The position numbers and the translations under genes are program-made. Of a DNA stretch of 64,000 nucleotides, positions 17,507 through 24,990 are shown in pieces (positions within the stretch are counted from its first letter, which is position 1; each line of letters starts with the position of its first letter). Origin of the DNA: Salinarchaeum sp. Harcht-Bsk1 (GTDB taxonomy: Archaea; Halobacteriota; Halobacteria; Halobacteriales; Salinarchaeaceae); contig NC_021313.1 in the NCBI RefSeq assembly GCF_000403645.1, positions 2,747,014 to 2,811,013 on the forward strand, given 5' to 3'. The notes below the pieces were generated by a model. That model worked only from the letters and a program-made list of their open reading frames with translations, had not been told where the DNA came from and made no database searches.

Positions 17507-18946
17507 ATGACCGATACACCACCCGTTTCGAACGTGCTGCTGGTCACAGTGGACTCGCTCCGGGCCGACGCGCTCGGCGCGTACGATCCCGACCGGCGAA
17601 CGCCGATCATGGACGAGCTGGCAGCCGATGGCACCCTCTTCGAACACGCCTACGCCACCGGCAACTGGACGCCATTCTCCTTCCCCTCGATGCTCGCCTC
17701 GCGGCACGTCTTCGAGGGCGACGGCTCGATCGGCGTCGACGCCGGCACGACGCTCGCCTCCGTCCTCTCCGAGGCGGGGTTCGACACGGCCGGGTTCAAC
17801 GCCGCCAACGGCTTCCTCAGCTCCCACTGGGGCTACGACGCGGGCTTCGACGAGTTCGACTCCTTCGTCGCCAACGTCGGCGACGGGCTCTACGGCCGAT
17901 ACCTCGCCACGCACCCGACGGTCGAGGCCTGGCTCCAGGTCGCGACCGCACCGTTCCGTCGCGTCGGCAAGGTCGTTCGTCGCCAGACCGACGACCGGCC
18001 GTTCCTCGACACGGCGCGGATGTTCGACGTCGAACACGCCGCGACCGACTTCCTGGAAGATGCGGGGGAGGACGACGATCCGTTCTTCCTCTGGGTCCAC
18101 TACATGGACGTCCACACGCCGTACGTCCCGGCGAAGCGGTACGTCAAGGAGGTCACCGACTCCCGCCTCGGCCTCCACCGCAAGCTCCTGGCCCACACCT
18201 ACACGGGCCTGGGCTGGGAGGTCGGCGACCGGACCCTCGAAGACCTCCGGACGCTCTACCAGGCGACGGTGCGGCAGGTCGACGCGAGCATCGGTCGGCT
18301 CCTCGACACTCTTGACGTGGTCGGCCACGCCGACGACACCGCCGTCGTCCTCGCGGGCGACCACGGCGAGGAGTTCCAGGAACACGGTCACCTCTCCCAC
18401 TACCCGAAGCTCTACGACGAGCTGATGCACGTCCCCTACATCGTCGACGTGCCCGGCGCCGAGTCGCGTCGGATCGAGCAGCAGGTCGGACTCGACACGA
18501 TCCCCCCGACTGCTGCCGAACTCGTCGGCGTCGAGGGACACCCCGACTGGCGCGGCACCTCGCTCGTCCCGACGATCCTCGACGGCGAGACGCCGCCGAA
18601 CGAGCCGGTGATCTCGGTGACGGTTCGCGGGGAGACGGTCACCACGCAACCCATCCCTCGGACGCTCGACGACGGCGACCTCCTCGTGAGCGTCCGTGAC
18701 GGCCCCTGGACCTACATCGAGAACGTGGAAACCGGGGAGACGGAGCTCTACGACAGGCGCGCGGATCCCACCCAGCAGACGAACCTCGCGGACGATCCGA
18801 CGCCGGAGCAGCGGGACGTGATCGATCGGCTCGCCTCGATCGCGGAGGCCCACGTCACCACGCTCGGTGACGGCGGGGACGCTGCCGGTGACGACGAGGT
18901 CGACGACGCGGTCGAGGCACGGCTCACGGCACTCGGATACCAGTAG
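17507..18946 (+). CDS. Sulfatase-like alkaline phosphatase superfamily hydrolase/transferase
   Basis: 479 aa. The metal site begins LLVTVDSLRADALG (residues 11-24), with further ligands in WVHYMDVHTPY and LAGDHGEEFQEHGHLSH. The nucleophile region reads TGNWTPFSFPSM (51-62): there is no Cys or Ser in a CxPxR sulfatase signature, and Thr55 sits at the nucleophile position. This fits phosphoglycerol- or phosphoethanolamine-transferase-like members better than a formylglycine sulfatase. No signal peptide or membrane segment was seen, so it may work on the cytoplasmic side. The GtrA gene begins immediately after its stop. Confidence 0.8.
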   Translation: MTDTPPVSNVLLVTVDSLRADALGAYDPDRRTPIMDELAADGTLFEHAYATGNWTPFSFPSMLASRHVFEGDGSIGVDAGTTLASVLSEAGFDTAGFNAANGFLSSHWGYDAGFDEFDSFVANVGDGLYGRYLATHPTVEAWLQVATAPFRRVGKVVRRQTDDRPFLDTARMFDVEHAATDFLEDAGEDDDPFFLWVHYMDVHTPYVPAKRYVKEVTDSRLGLHRKLLAHTYTGLGWEVGDRTLEDLRTLYQATVRQVDASIGRLLDTLDVVGHADDTAVVLAGDHGEEFQEHGHLSHYPKLYDELMHVPYIVDVPGAESRRIEQQVGLDTIPPTAAELVGVEGHPDWRGTSLVPTILDGETPPNEPVISVTVRGETVTTQPIPRTLDDGDLLVSVRDGPWTYIENVETGETELYDRRADPTQQTNLADDPTPEQRDVIDRLASIAEAHVTTLGDGGDAAGDDEVDDAVEARLTALGYQ

Positions 18947-19369
18947 ATGCTACGGTCCTTCCTGCGGAATCTACTCAGCGGCCCGATCGCGCCGCAACTC
19001 CGCAAGTTCGTCGCGGTCGGCGTGGTCGCCGCCGGACTCCAGCTCGTCTTGCTGTGGCTGTTCGTCGACGCCGGCGGCCTCCACTACCTGCTGGGTGCGG
19101 TCGTCGCGATCGAGTGTACCATCGTCTTCCAGTACGTCCTCAACAATCGCTGGACGTTCCGTTCCGATCGCAACACCGGAACCCGGGAGTTCCTCGTCGG
19201 TCTCGCGCAGACGAACGTCGTTCGCGGCACCGCGATTCCCATCCAGATCGGGGTGCTCTACGCGCTGGTCCAGTACCAGGGCGTGCCCTACCTCCTCGCG
19301 AACGCCGCCGGAATCCTCGTGAGTGGGGTCTACCGGTACGTCTTCGACGCGCGGTGGACGTGGGGGTAG
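18947..19369 (+). CDS. GtrA family membrane protein
   Basis: 140 aa with four predicted membrane helices (starting about residues 21, 44, 85 and 114) and the GtrA signature FQYVLNNRWTFRS after helix 2, echoed near the C-terminus by FDARWTW. GtrA-like proteins are thought to move polyprenyl-linked sugars across the membrane for glycan modification. Its ATG directly follows the stop of the sulfatase-like gene with zero spacing, indicating an operon that decorates a surface glycan or glycolipid. Confidence 0.88.
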   Translation: MLRSFLRNLLSGPIAPQLRKFVAVGVVAAGLQLVLLWLFVDAGGLHYLLGAVVAIECTIVFQYVLNNRWTFRSDRNTGTREFLVGLAQTNVVRGTAIPIQIGVLYALVQYQGVPYLLANAAGILVSGVYRYVFDARWTWG

Positions 19370-19498
19370 CGCGGTGGACGTAGGTGGTCACGCGACAGTC
19401 GTCCGGGTAACGCGACGGCCGTTCAGGTAGCGACAGACGTCAAGGGAACGCCACAGACGTGAGGGGGTAGCGCTGCGGAGAGCCGTTTCCCGCGATCC

Positions 19499-20518
19499 TC
19501 AGGCGTCTGGCCCGGACACCTGCACCACCTGCTTCCCGATGTTCTCGCCGGCGAAGAGACCGAGGAACGCCTCCGGTGCGCGATCGAGTCCCTCCACGAC
19601 GGTCTCGCGGTGCTCGATCTGCCCGCTCGCGACCCACTCCGCGAGTTGCTCGCTCGCTTCCCGGAATCGCCCCGAGAAGTCACCGACGAGGAACCCCTCC
19701 ACGCTGGCACGCGGCGCGATGAGCATCGGTAGTTTCCGTGGCCCCATCGGCACCTCCTCGTCGTTGTAGTGGGCGATCTGCCCGCAGACCGCGACGCTCG
19801 CGTCGAGATTCAGTTTCGTGAAGACGGCGTCCGTGATCGGCCCGCCGACGTTGTCGAAGTACACGTCGACGCCGTCGGGTGCGGCGTCCTCGAGCGCTGC
19901 GCGGTAGTCGTCGGTCGCTTCGTAGTTGATCGCGGCGTCGAAGCCGAGGTCCTCCGTGAGCCAGTCGGTCTTCTCGTCGCTGCCGGCAAAGCCGACGACG
20001 TGACAGCCGTTCAGCGTCGCGATCTGACCGACGACCGAGCCGACGGCTCCCGCGGCCCCAGAGACCACGACGGTGTCGCCCGGCTTCGGGTCGCCGACCT
20101 CGAGGAGGCCGAAGTACGCCGTCCGCCCGGGCATTCCGAGCGCGCCGAGGTATGCCGGCGGGTCAGCCACCCGCGGATCCACCGGCGCGACCTCGTGGGC
20201 GTCGAGGAGGCTGTGCTCGGCCCATGCGCCCTCGCCCGTGACGAGGTCGCCGGTCTCGAAGCGATCGTGCTCGCTCTCGACGACTTCGCCGACGACGATG
20301 CCTTGCAGCACGTCGCCGACCTCCCACGGCTCCGCGTAGGATTCGCTGTCGCGCATTCGACCGCGCATGTAGGGATCGACCGACAGATAGCGGACCTCGA
20401 CCAGTAGCTGGCCGGGGTCGGGGTCGGGAACCTCGTGATCGCGGAGGTCGAAACAGTCCAGATCCGGTTCACCCTCGGGGCGCGCTGCGAAGTACCAGGC
20501 GCGGCTCGTCGCTGCCAT
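19499..20518 (-). CDS. Zinc-independent NADP-dependent oxidoreductase (MDR superfamily, quinone/prostaglandin reductase type)
   Basis: 339 aa. The N-terminal GroES-like domain carries LLVEVRYLSVDPYMRGRM, typical of the leukotriene B4 dehydrogenase/curcumin reductase group, and no catalytic zinc cysteines. The Rossmann part begins DTVVVSGAAGAVGSVVGQ (about residue 148). These enzymes reduce alkenal or alkenone double bonds with NADPH in the cytoplasm. The next gene on this strand, a D-2-hydroxyacid dehydrogenase, ends 83 bp upstream of it. Confidence 0.88.
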   Translation of the reverse strand: MAATSRAWYFAARPEGEPDLDCFDLRDHEVPDPDPGQLLVEVRYLSVDPYMRGRMRDSESYAEPWEVGDVLQGIVVGEVVESEHDRFETGDLVTGEGAWAEHSLLDAHEVAPVDPRVADPPAYLGALGMPGRTAYFGLLEVGDPKPGDTVVVSGAAGAVGSVVGQIATLNGCHVVGFAGSDEKTDWLTEDLGFDAAINYEATDDYRAALEDAAPDGVDVYFDNVGGPITDAVFTKLNLDASVAVCGQIAHYNDEEVPMGPRKLPMLIAPRASVEGFLVGDFSGRFREASEQLAEWVASGQIEHRETVVEGLDRAPEAFLGLFAGENIGKQVVQVSGPDA

Positions 20519-20601
20519 GGAGGCACCCAGGAGCGCCGGGGAGAAGGTACTTGGGACCGCGGCGGCCGCTCGGTGGGGCCGACTGCGTTCCGTCGATCCG
20601 C

Positions 20602-21549
20602 TCAGACGACGCGGTTCGTCAGCGCCTCGCCGGCCTGCAGCGCCGCCCAGTTCTCGACGACGAGCGCGGCGTTGCGGTCGGTAAGGAACTGCGACGTTCC
20701 GGAGACGTGGGGCGTCACGACGACGTCGTCCATCGTCCAGAGCGGCGAGTCTTCCGGCAGGGGTTCCTCCGCGAACGCGTCAAGTGCGGCGCCGCCCAGT
20801 TCGTCGGCCTCAAGGGCGTCGACCAGGGCGTCCTCGTCCACGATCTCGCCGCGAGCGATGTTCACGAGCACGGCCTCGTCGTCCAGCGCTGCGAGTTCTG
20901 CCTCGCCGATCATGCCCTCGGTCTCGTCGGTGAGCGGGCAGGCGATCACGAGGTAGTCCGAGCGATCGAGGACCACGTCGAGGTCCTGGGCCCCATAGAG
21001 TTCGTCGACGCCGTCGCCACCGGTCGTCGGATCTCGCTTGGTGCCGATCGTCGTCGCACCGAACGCGCCGAGTCGCTCTGCGACGCGGCTGCCGATCGCG
21101 CCGACGCCCACGATTCCGATCGTCTTGTCGGAGATCTCCTCGCCGTCGTGGCGCTCCCACGTGCGGCTGGGCTGGCGTCGAAGGTCCGCGAGGATCCCGC
21201 GCTCGAAGAGGAACGCGTAGCAGACGACCTGCTCGGCGATCGGCTCTGCGTGGATCCCCGACGCGTTGGTGACGCGGACGCCGGCCGACTCGGCCGCGTC
21301 GAGGTCGAAGTGGTCGACGCCGGCGGAGAGCACGTGGATCCACTCGAGGTCGTCCGCTCGCTCGATCCACTCCGGGCCGAACTCCCAGGTGACGACGCCC
21401 TCGACGTCGTCCAGCAGCGTCTCGGTCTCGGATTCGTCCGCTGCCACGGCGATCGGCAGGTCCGGCGCTTGCGCTCGAAGCTCCGCGCTGAGTTCGTCGG
21501 CCGCTTCCGCTGGTACCTGGTGGGGGAGCAGCACTCGGGGGTCGGTCAC
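20602..21549 (-). CDS. D-2-hydroxyacid dehydrogenase
   Basis: 315 aa from a GTG start. NAD-binding motif IGIVGVGAIGSRVAERLG (about residues 143-160) and the catalytic triad context of D-2-hydroxyacid dehydrogenases are present: Arg in NIARGEIVDEDAL, Glu in DAFAEEPLP and His in VTPHVSG. It interconverts 2-oxoacids and D-2-hydroxyacids with NAD(P)H. Similar enzymes have been studied in Haloferax mediterranei, so the family exists in haloarchaea. Precise substrate not determinable. Confidence 0.88.
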   Translation of the reverse strand: MTDPRVLLPHQVPAEAADELSAELRAQAPDLPIAVAADESETETLLDDVEGVVTWEFGPEWIERADDLEWIHVLSAGVDHFDLDAAESAGVRVTNASGIHAEPIAEQVVCYAFLFERGILADLRRQPSRTWERHDGEEISDKTIGIVGVGAIGSRVAERLGAFGATTIGTKRDPTTGGDGVDELYGAQDLDVVLDRSDYLVIACPLTDETEGMIGEAELAALDDEAVLVNIARGEIVDEDALVDALEADELGGAALDAFAEEPLPEDSPLWTMDDVVVTPHVSGTSQFLTDRNAALVVENWAALQAGEALTNRVV

Positions 21550-21642
21550 AGCAGCCGTTCCAGTCGTCGGTCACTAATCCTTTCGCTGGCGGCGATCGAG
21601 CACGCTCGGCCCTCGATCAGTCCTCGTCGGCTCGACGGAGGA

Positions 21643-22434
21643 CTACGACGGATCGCTCCGCTCGCGAACGTGCGGTTTCGGCGTGAGATCCTCGAAGTCC
21701 TGCTCGTCGAGCCATTCACAGAGGTGGACCAGTTGGTCGGTCGCCGCCTCGAACAGCGTCTCGCCTTTCGCTGCCGACGCGTCGGTCTGGTCGCCGAAGG
21801 CGCCGTTCTCGCTGTTTTCCGCCGCGTCGTAGAACGTCCGGGCACCGAACTTCCGGCCGTGCGCCCGGCCGAGATTCGTGAGCCCACCGTCACGGGCCTC
21901 TTCGATGCGGTCGTCGTGGACGAGGTCCCCGGCGAGGTGCTGGATCAGCGCCGTCTCCTTCGGGCCGGCGTGGGGCCCGTTCACCGCGAACAGGTCGTCG
22001 ACGAGGTCCGGGATGCTCTCGTCCCACATCCACTCGATAGCGTAGACGAGCTCCTCGTTGCGGAGTTTCCGACCGACTTCCCGCAGGTGCTCGACGTTCC
22101 CGCCGTGCGCGTTGACGTAGATCACCCGATCGACGCCCTGGTAGGCGAGGTTCCGCGTGAACGACTCGACGTAGTCTCTGAACGCTTGCGGGTCCACCGA
22201 CGCGGTTCCCGTGAACTGCCGGTGGTGCGTACTCACGCCGACGTTGATCGTCGGCGTGCAGAGGAGCCCTGTCCGCTCGGCGGCCTCGCGGGCGAACCCC
22301 TCCGCGATCAGGTGGTCCGTCGCGAGCGGGAGGTGCGGGCCGTGCTGTTCGGTCGATCCCAGCGGAACGATTGCGAGCGAATGCGCTTCGAAGTAGCTGC
22401 CGAGGTCCGGCCAGGCTTCGTCGCCCAGGTACAT
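21643..22434 (-). CDS. Creatininase family amidohydrolase (ArfB-like)
   Basis: 263 aa. Zinc-binding motifs of the creatininase fold are clear: GSTEQHGPHLPLATD (about 27-41), STHHRQFTGT and VNAHGGN. In archaea members of this family include the formamide hydrolase ArfB of the riboflavin/F420 pathway; creatinine hydrolysis itself is unlikely. The family also includes mycofactocin-type MftE, so function is only broadly assigned. It is divergent from the PfkB kinase gene (106 bp between starts). Confidence 0.82.
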   Translation of the reverse strand: MYLGDEAWPDLGSYFEAHSLAIVPLGSTEQHGPHLPLATDHLIAEGFAREAAERTGLLCTPTINVGVSTHHRQFTGTASVDPQAFRDYVESFTRNLAYQGVDRVIYVNAHGGNVEHLREVGRKLRNEELVYAIEWMWDESIPDLVDDLFAVNGPHAGPKETALIQHLAGDLVHDDRIEEARDGGLTNLGRAHGRKFGARTFYDAAENSENGAFGDQTDASAAKGETLFEAATDQLVHLCEWLDEQDFEDLTPKPHVRERSDPS

Positions 22435-22540
22435 ACGGCTATCCTGATGGGTGATCGGCTTGAATCTGTGGCCGACCCCGCCTTTGTAGGGGTGCTATCG
22501 GCTGGAGCCTCGTAACTGTCCCCCGTTGACCACCGGTTCT

Positions 22541-23587
22541 ATGTACGCCGGCGTGCCTCTTTCCGAGGAGATGGCCTACGCCCGGTTGATCGACCGACTC
22601 GAAGCCCCCGCGTCGCCGACCGTCACGACCCTCCCGGATGGCAGCGTCGATCACTTCTGCAGCCTCGCCGATTCCGTCGGGCCGTCCACGCACACTCGCG
22701 AGGCGTTCAGTCGAGCGATCACCGGGGATCGATCCTCCTTTCGACTCGACGTCGAGTCGGTCGAATCCGGCGGCCAGTCCGTCAATGCCGCGCTGCAGCT
22801 ACACGCACTCGGAAGCGCCGTCACCGCGTACGGCCACTTCGATGCGGAGATATTCACGTCGCTCCCCTTCGAGACCGTCTCGATGGGGACGCCGGCGGAC
22901 GTCTACGTGCTCTCCTTCGACGACAGGGACCTCATGCTCGTCAGCGATGGCGACGTGGGTGACTGGACGCTCGAGCGTCTGGAATCGGTCACCGACCTCG
23001 ACGCCGCGTTCGACGCCGATGCCATCTGCTGTAGCAACTGGGCCGGCGTGCCCGGCCTGGAGGACGCTTTTCACCGGCTGGGGGACGCGACGTTCCCACG
23101 TCGACCATTCGTCTTCGACCCCGGCGACGTCGTCGGGTGCGCTCCCGGGGAACTCGAATCCATGTGTGCCGCCCTCTCGGCCCTCCAGGAGACGTTCGAC
23201 GTGGTCTTCAACGCCAATAGAGAGGAGATTCGCGCGACTGCGTCGATTCTGCCTGGCTCCCTCGAGGACGACGGTGAGCGGCTGCTCGCGATCAGGGAGG
23301 AACTGGGAATCACGGCAGCGGTCATGCACGCGAAGAAGGAGGCCGCCACCGCGACGGCCGATGGACTGTGCACCCTCCCGAATCTCCAGGTCGACCGGCC
23401 CACGAGACAGGCAGGCGGTGGCGATCGATTCTCCGGTGGCCTCGGGTACGCCCTCGCCCGTGGGTGGGACTGGGAGACGGCGACCGCCTGCGGAAACGCA
23501 TGCGCATCTTACTACGTCGAGTCAGGGACGACAGGCGACCCCGAGGAGCTGATCGCGTTCCTCTCGGATCGGTCGCTGCGAGCGTAG
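22541..23587 (+). CDS. PfkB family carbohydrate/nucleoside kinase
   Basis: 348 aa from ATG 22541; a TTG five codons earlier is possible but less likely. The PfkB signature lies near the C-terminus: AGGGDRFSGGLGYALARGW (about 286-304), where the usual DTxGAGD is changed to QAGGGDRF, keeping the catalytic Asp. The substrate-lid GGQSVNAALQLHALGS is the N-terminal GG-N motif. PfkB enzymes phosphorylate sugars or nucleosides. The deoC gene downstream is convergent (94 bp between stops), consistent with pentose or nucleoside metabolism. Confidence 0.85.
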   Translation: MYAGVPLSEEMAYARLIDRLEAPASPTVTTLPDGSVDHFCSLADSVGPSTHTREAFSRAITGDRSSFRLDVESVESGGQSVNAALQLHALGSAVTAYGHFDAEIFTSLPFETVSMGTPADVYVLSFDDRDLMLVSDGDVGDWTLERLESVTDLDAAFDADAICCSNWAGVPGLEDAFHRLGDATFPRRPFVFDPGDVVGCAPGELESMCAALSALQETFDVVFNANREEIRATASILPGSLEDDGERLLAIREELGITAAVMHAKKEAATATADGLCTLPNLQVDRPTRQAGGGDRFSGGLGYALARGWDWETATACGNACASYYVESGTTGDPEELIAFLSDRSLRA

Positions 23588-23681
23588 CCAGTAGCCCGAC
23601 GCTGGATGCAGCTATCGGGACTCACGCGGGCACGACAGCAGGGTGGCCATCACTGGCAGGCTGGGCTATGCACACGGCGAC

Positions 23682-24371
23682 CTACTCCGTCGCTCGATAC
23701 TCCCGGCTCGACTCGACGATCTCGACCCCGGACGAGGCCCCGATGCGGGTTGCTCCCGCTTCGACCATCTCCAGAACTTCCTCGAAGGAGCTGATTCCAC
23801 CGGAGGCTTTCACGCCCGTCTCCGGATCCACGCCCCGTCGAATCGCCTCCACCTCGGCCGGATCTGTCGGTCCGTCGTAGCCGACGGCGGTCTTGACGTA
23901 GTCCGCGCCGCCGGCCTCGACGAGTTCGGCAGCTTCGGTCGTCTCTTCGGCCGACAGTGCTGGCGACTCGACGATGCACTTCAGCGTCGCGTCGCCGACG
24001 GCGTCTCTGACCGCCTCCACGTCCTCGACGACTGCGTTGGCGTCCCCGTTCGCGAACGCCGTCCTGTTCATCACCATATCGAACTCGTCGACGAACTCCG
24101 CAATCGCTCGGCACTCGGCCCGCTTGGCTTCCGAATTCTGGATCCCGTAGGGGAACCCGACGACTGCGGCGACGTTCGCCTCGTCGCCGACCATCTCGTG
24201 GGCGAGTTCCGCGTGGTAGGGGACGACGACCGCGGAGCAGAATCCGTACTCGAGGACTTCCTCGCAGAGCTGGCGAATGTCTGCCCGCGTCGCGGCGGGA
24301 TCGACGTTCGTGTGATCGACGAGGGAGGCGACCCGTTCGGGGTTCTCCTGGAGGGCAGTTGCCGAGAGCAT
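23682..24371 (-). CDS. deoC: Deoxyribose-phosphate aldolase
   Basis: 229 aa, normal for DERA. The enzyme cleaves 2-deoxyribose 5-phosphate to glyceraldehyde 3-phosphate and acetaldehyde through a Schiff base. The Schiff-base lysine sits in YVKTAVGY (about residue 157-158) and the second active-site lysine in GVKASGG; the proton-relay Asp lies in EFDMVMNRTAF. The adjacent convergent PfkB kinase may feed it phosphorylated sugars. No linked nucleoside phosphorylase is visible in the window. Confidence 0.93.
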   Translation of the reverse strand: MLSATALQENPERVASLVDHTNVDPAATRADIRQLCEEVLEYGFCSAVVVPYHAELAHEMVGDEANVAAVVGFPYGIQNSEAKRAECRAIAEFVDEFDMVMNRTAFANGDANAVVEDVEAVRDAVGDATLKCIVESPALSAEETTEAAELVEAGGADYVKTAVGYDGPTDPAEVEAIRRGVDPETGVKASGGISSFEEVLEMVEAGATRIGASSGVEIVESSREYRATE

Positions 24372-24713
24372 AACTCAATCCGAACGGTGCGAGGGGCAAA
24401 GGTTCACTGGTCGTGCGAGTCGCTCGCTCCCGCTGGTCACTCGCGTGGAACCTTCGGGCCGGATGCCCTCCCCGGGCACGACCGAACGCAACACACCTCG
24501 CTGTCGCTCGGCGGTTGCGTAGGAACAGTGCCCGAGGAGGGCTGTCGAACCACGGAAATGCATCGCTCCGCTCGCATTTCCTGCCCTGCACTCGCTGGAC
24601 GGCTCGCGCCTTCGCCGCTCGCGTCGCTCGTGCAGGACCTACGGGTTCTCGCCGACTCCGGGCACTGCTTCCGGTGTCGTCACTCACTGGCGTTCGTTCC
24701 TTGCGGAAAGCAG
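24372..24713. other. Gene-free palindrome-rich stretch between deoC and tRNA-Met
   Basis: 342 bp with no credible protein gene. It contains several perfect inverted repeats: GGAAATGC-N12-GCATTTCC (24554-24581), CCTGCA/TGCAGG (24585-24590 with 24631-24636), ACGCAAC/GTTGCGT inside 24486-24520, and CCGGGCACTGCTT (24658-24670) with its complement at 24708-24720. Partial copies of the tRNA-Met 3' end are embedded (see the repeat entry). Confidence 0.7.
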
Positions 24714-24727
24714 TGCCCGGGGAGGGC
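24465..24727. repeat. Partial copies of the tRNA-Met 3' end in alternating orientation
   Basis: The 14-mer GCCCTCCCCGGGCA at 24465-24478 is an exact inverted copy of the tRNA 3' end at 24714-24727. A degenerate direct copy runs from 24526 (CAGTGCCCGAGGAGGGCT then TCGAACC), matching 24711 onward with one substitution and one inserted base. A further short inverted copy CCGGGCAC lies at 24658. The spacing between inverted and direct elements is similar in both pairs (about 55 and 52 bp), so an original roughly 80-bp module appears duplicated. Such tRNA-derived scars commonly come from integrase attachment sites. Confidence 0.65.
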
Positions 24728-24854
24728 TTCGAACCCTCGATCTCCGCATGTCCCAGGTTCGAGGCTCGGCAGTCCCCGTTTCGGACATGCGAACTCCGCA
24801 CCGAAGCTCGGAACCCTATGAGTGCGGCGCTATGTCCAGCTAAGCCACCCGGGC
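24714..24854 (-). tRNA. Elongator tRNA-Met (CAU) with intron
   Basis: Acceptor stem GCCCGGG (24854-24848) pairs with CCCGGGC (24721-24715), discriminator A at 24714; no CCA is encoded. D arm GCT/AGC, anticodon stem CCGCA/TGCGG with anticodon CAT at 24820-24818, T arm GAGGG-TTCGAAG-CCCTC. The gene is 141 nt because an intron interrupts it after position 37: about 24816-24750 (67 nt), leaving a 74-nt mature tRNA. Haloarchaeal elongator tRNA-Met genes are known to carry an intron here, cut by the splicing endonuclease at a bulge-helix-bulge; the exact splice sites are my inference. Confidence 0.92.
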
Positions 24855-24880
24855 TCGCTCTGGGTTTCTCCGCTGGTGGT

Positions 24881-24888
24881 CTTAAGCC
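24881..24888 (-). promoter_or_regulatory. TATA-like box of tRNA-Met
   Basis: GGCTTAAG on the minus strand, 26 bp before the first tRNA base (24854), fits a promoter giving a transcript that starts at or near the mature 5' end. Confidence 0.45.
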
Positions 24889-24960
24889 CTCTCATCTCGG
24901 GCAGCCGCGAGGCGGGTGCCCACGCCGCCCTCGGCGCTTTGGGCCGGGATCGCCTCGGGG

Positions 24961-24968
24961 TTTTAAGC
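24961..24968 (+). promoter_or_regulatory. TATA-like box of gene 24991
   Basis: TTTTAAGC ends 22 bp before the ATG at 24991, consistent with a leaderless transcript. Confidence 0.45.
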
Positions 24969-24990
24969 CACCGGGCTGCGAGGCGGTGAT

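Noticed and set aside
19351-19390. Tandem repeat CGCGGTGGACGT at the end of gtrA
   Set aside because: Only two copies with a 20-bp period at the gene end; too short to claim a repeat element.
20551-22515. 654-aa plus-strand frame
   Set aside because: Antisense to the D-2-hydroxyacid dehydrogenase and creatininase-family genes, which have clear motifs on the minus strand.
24372-24713. CRISPR-like array
   Set aside because: The repeats are inverted and irregular, with no constant repeat-spacer period and no cas genes.
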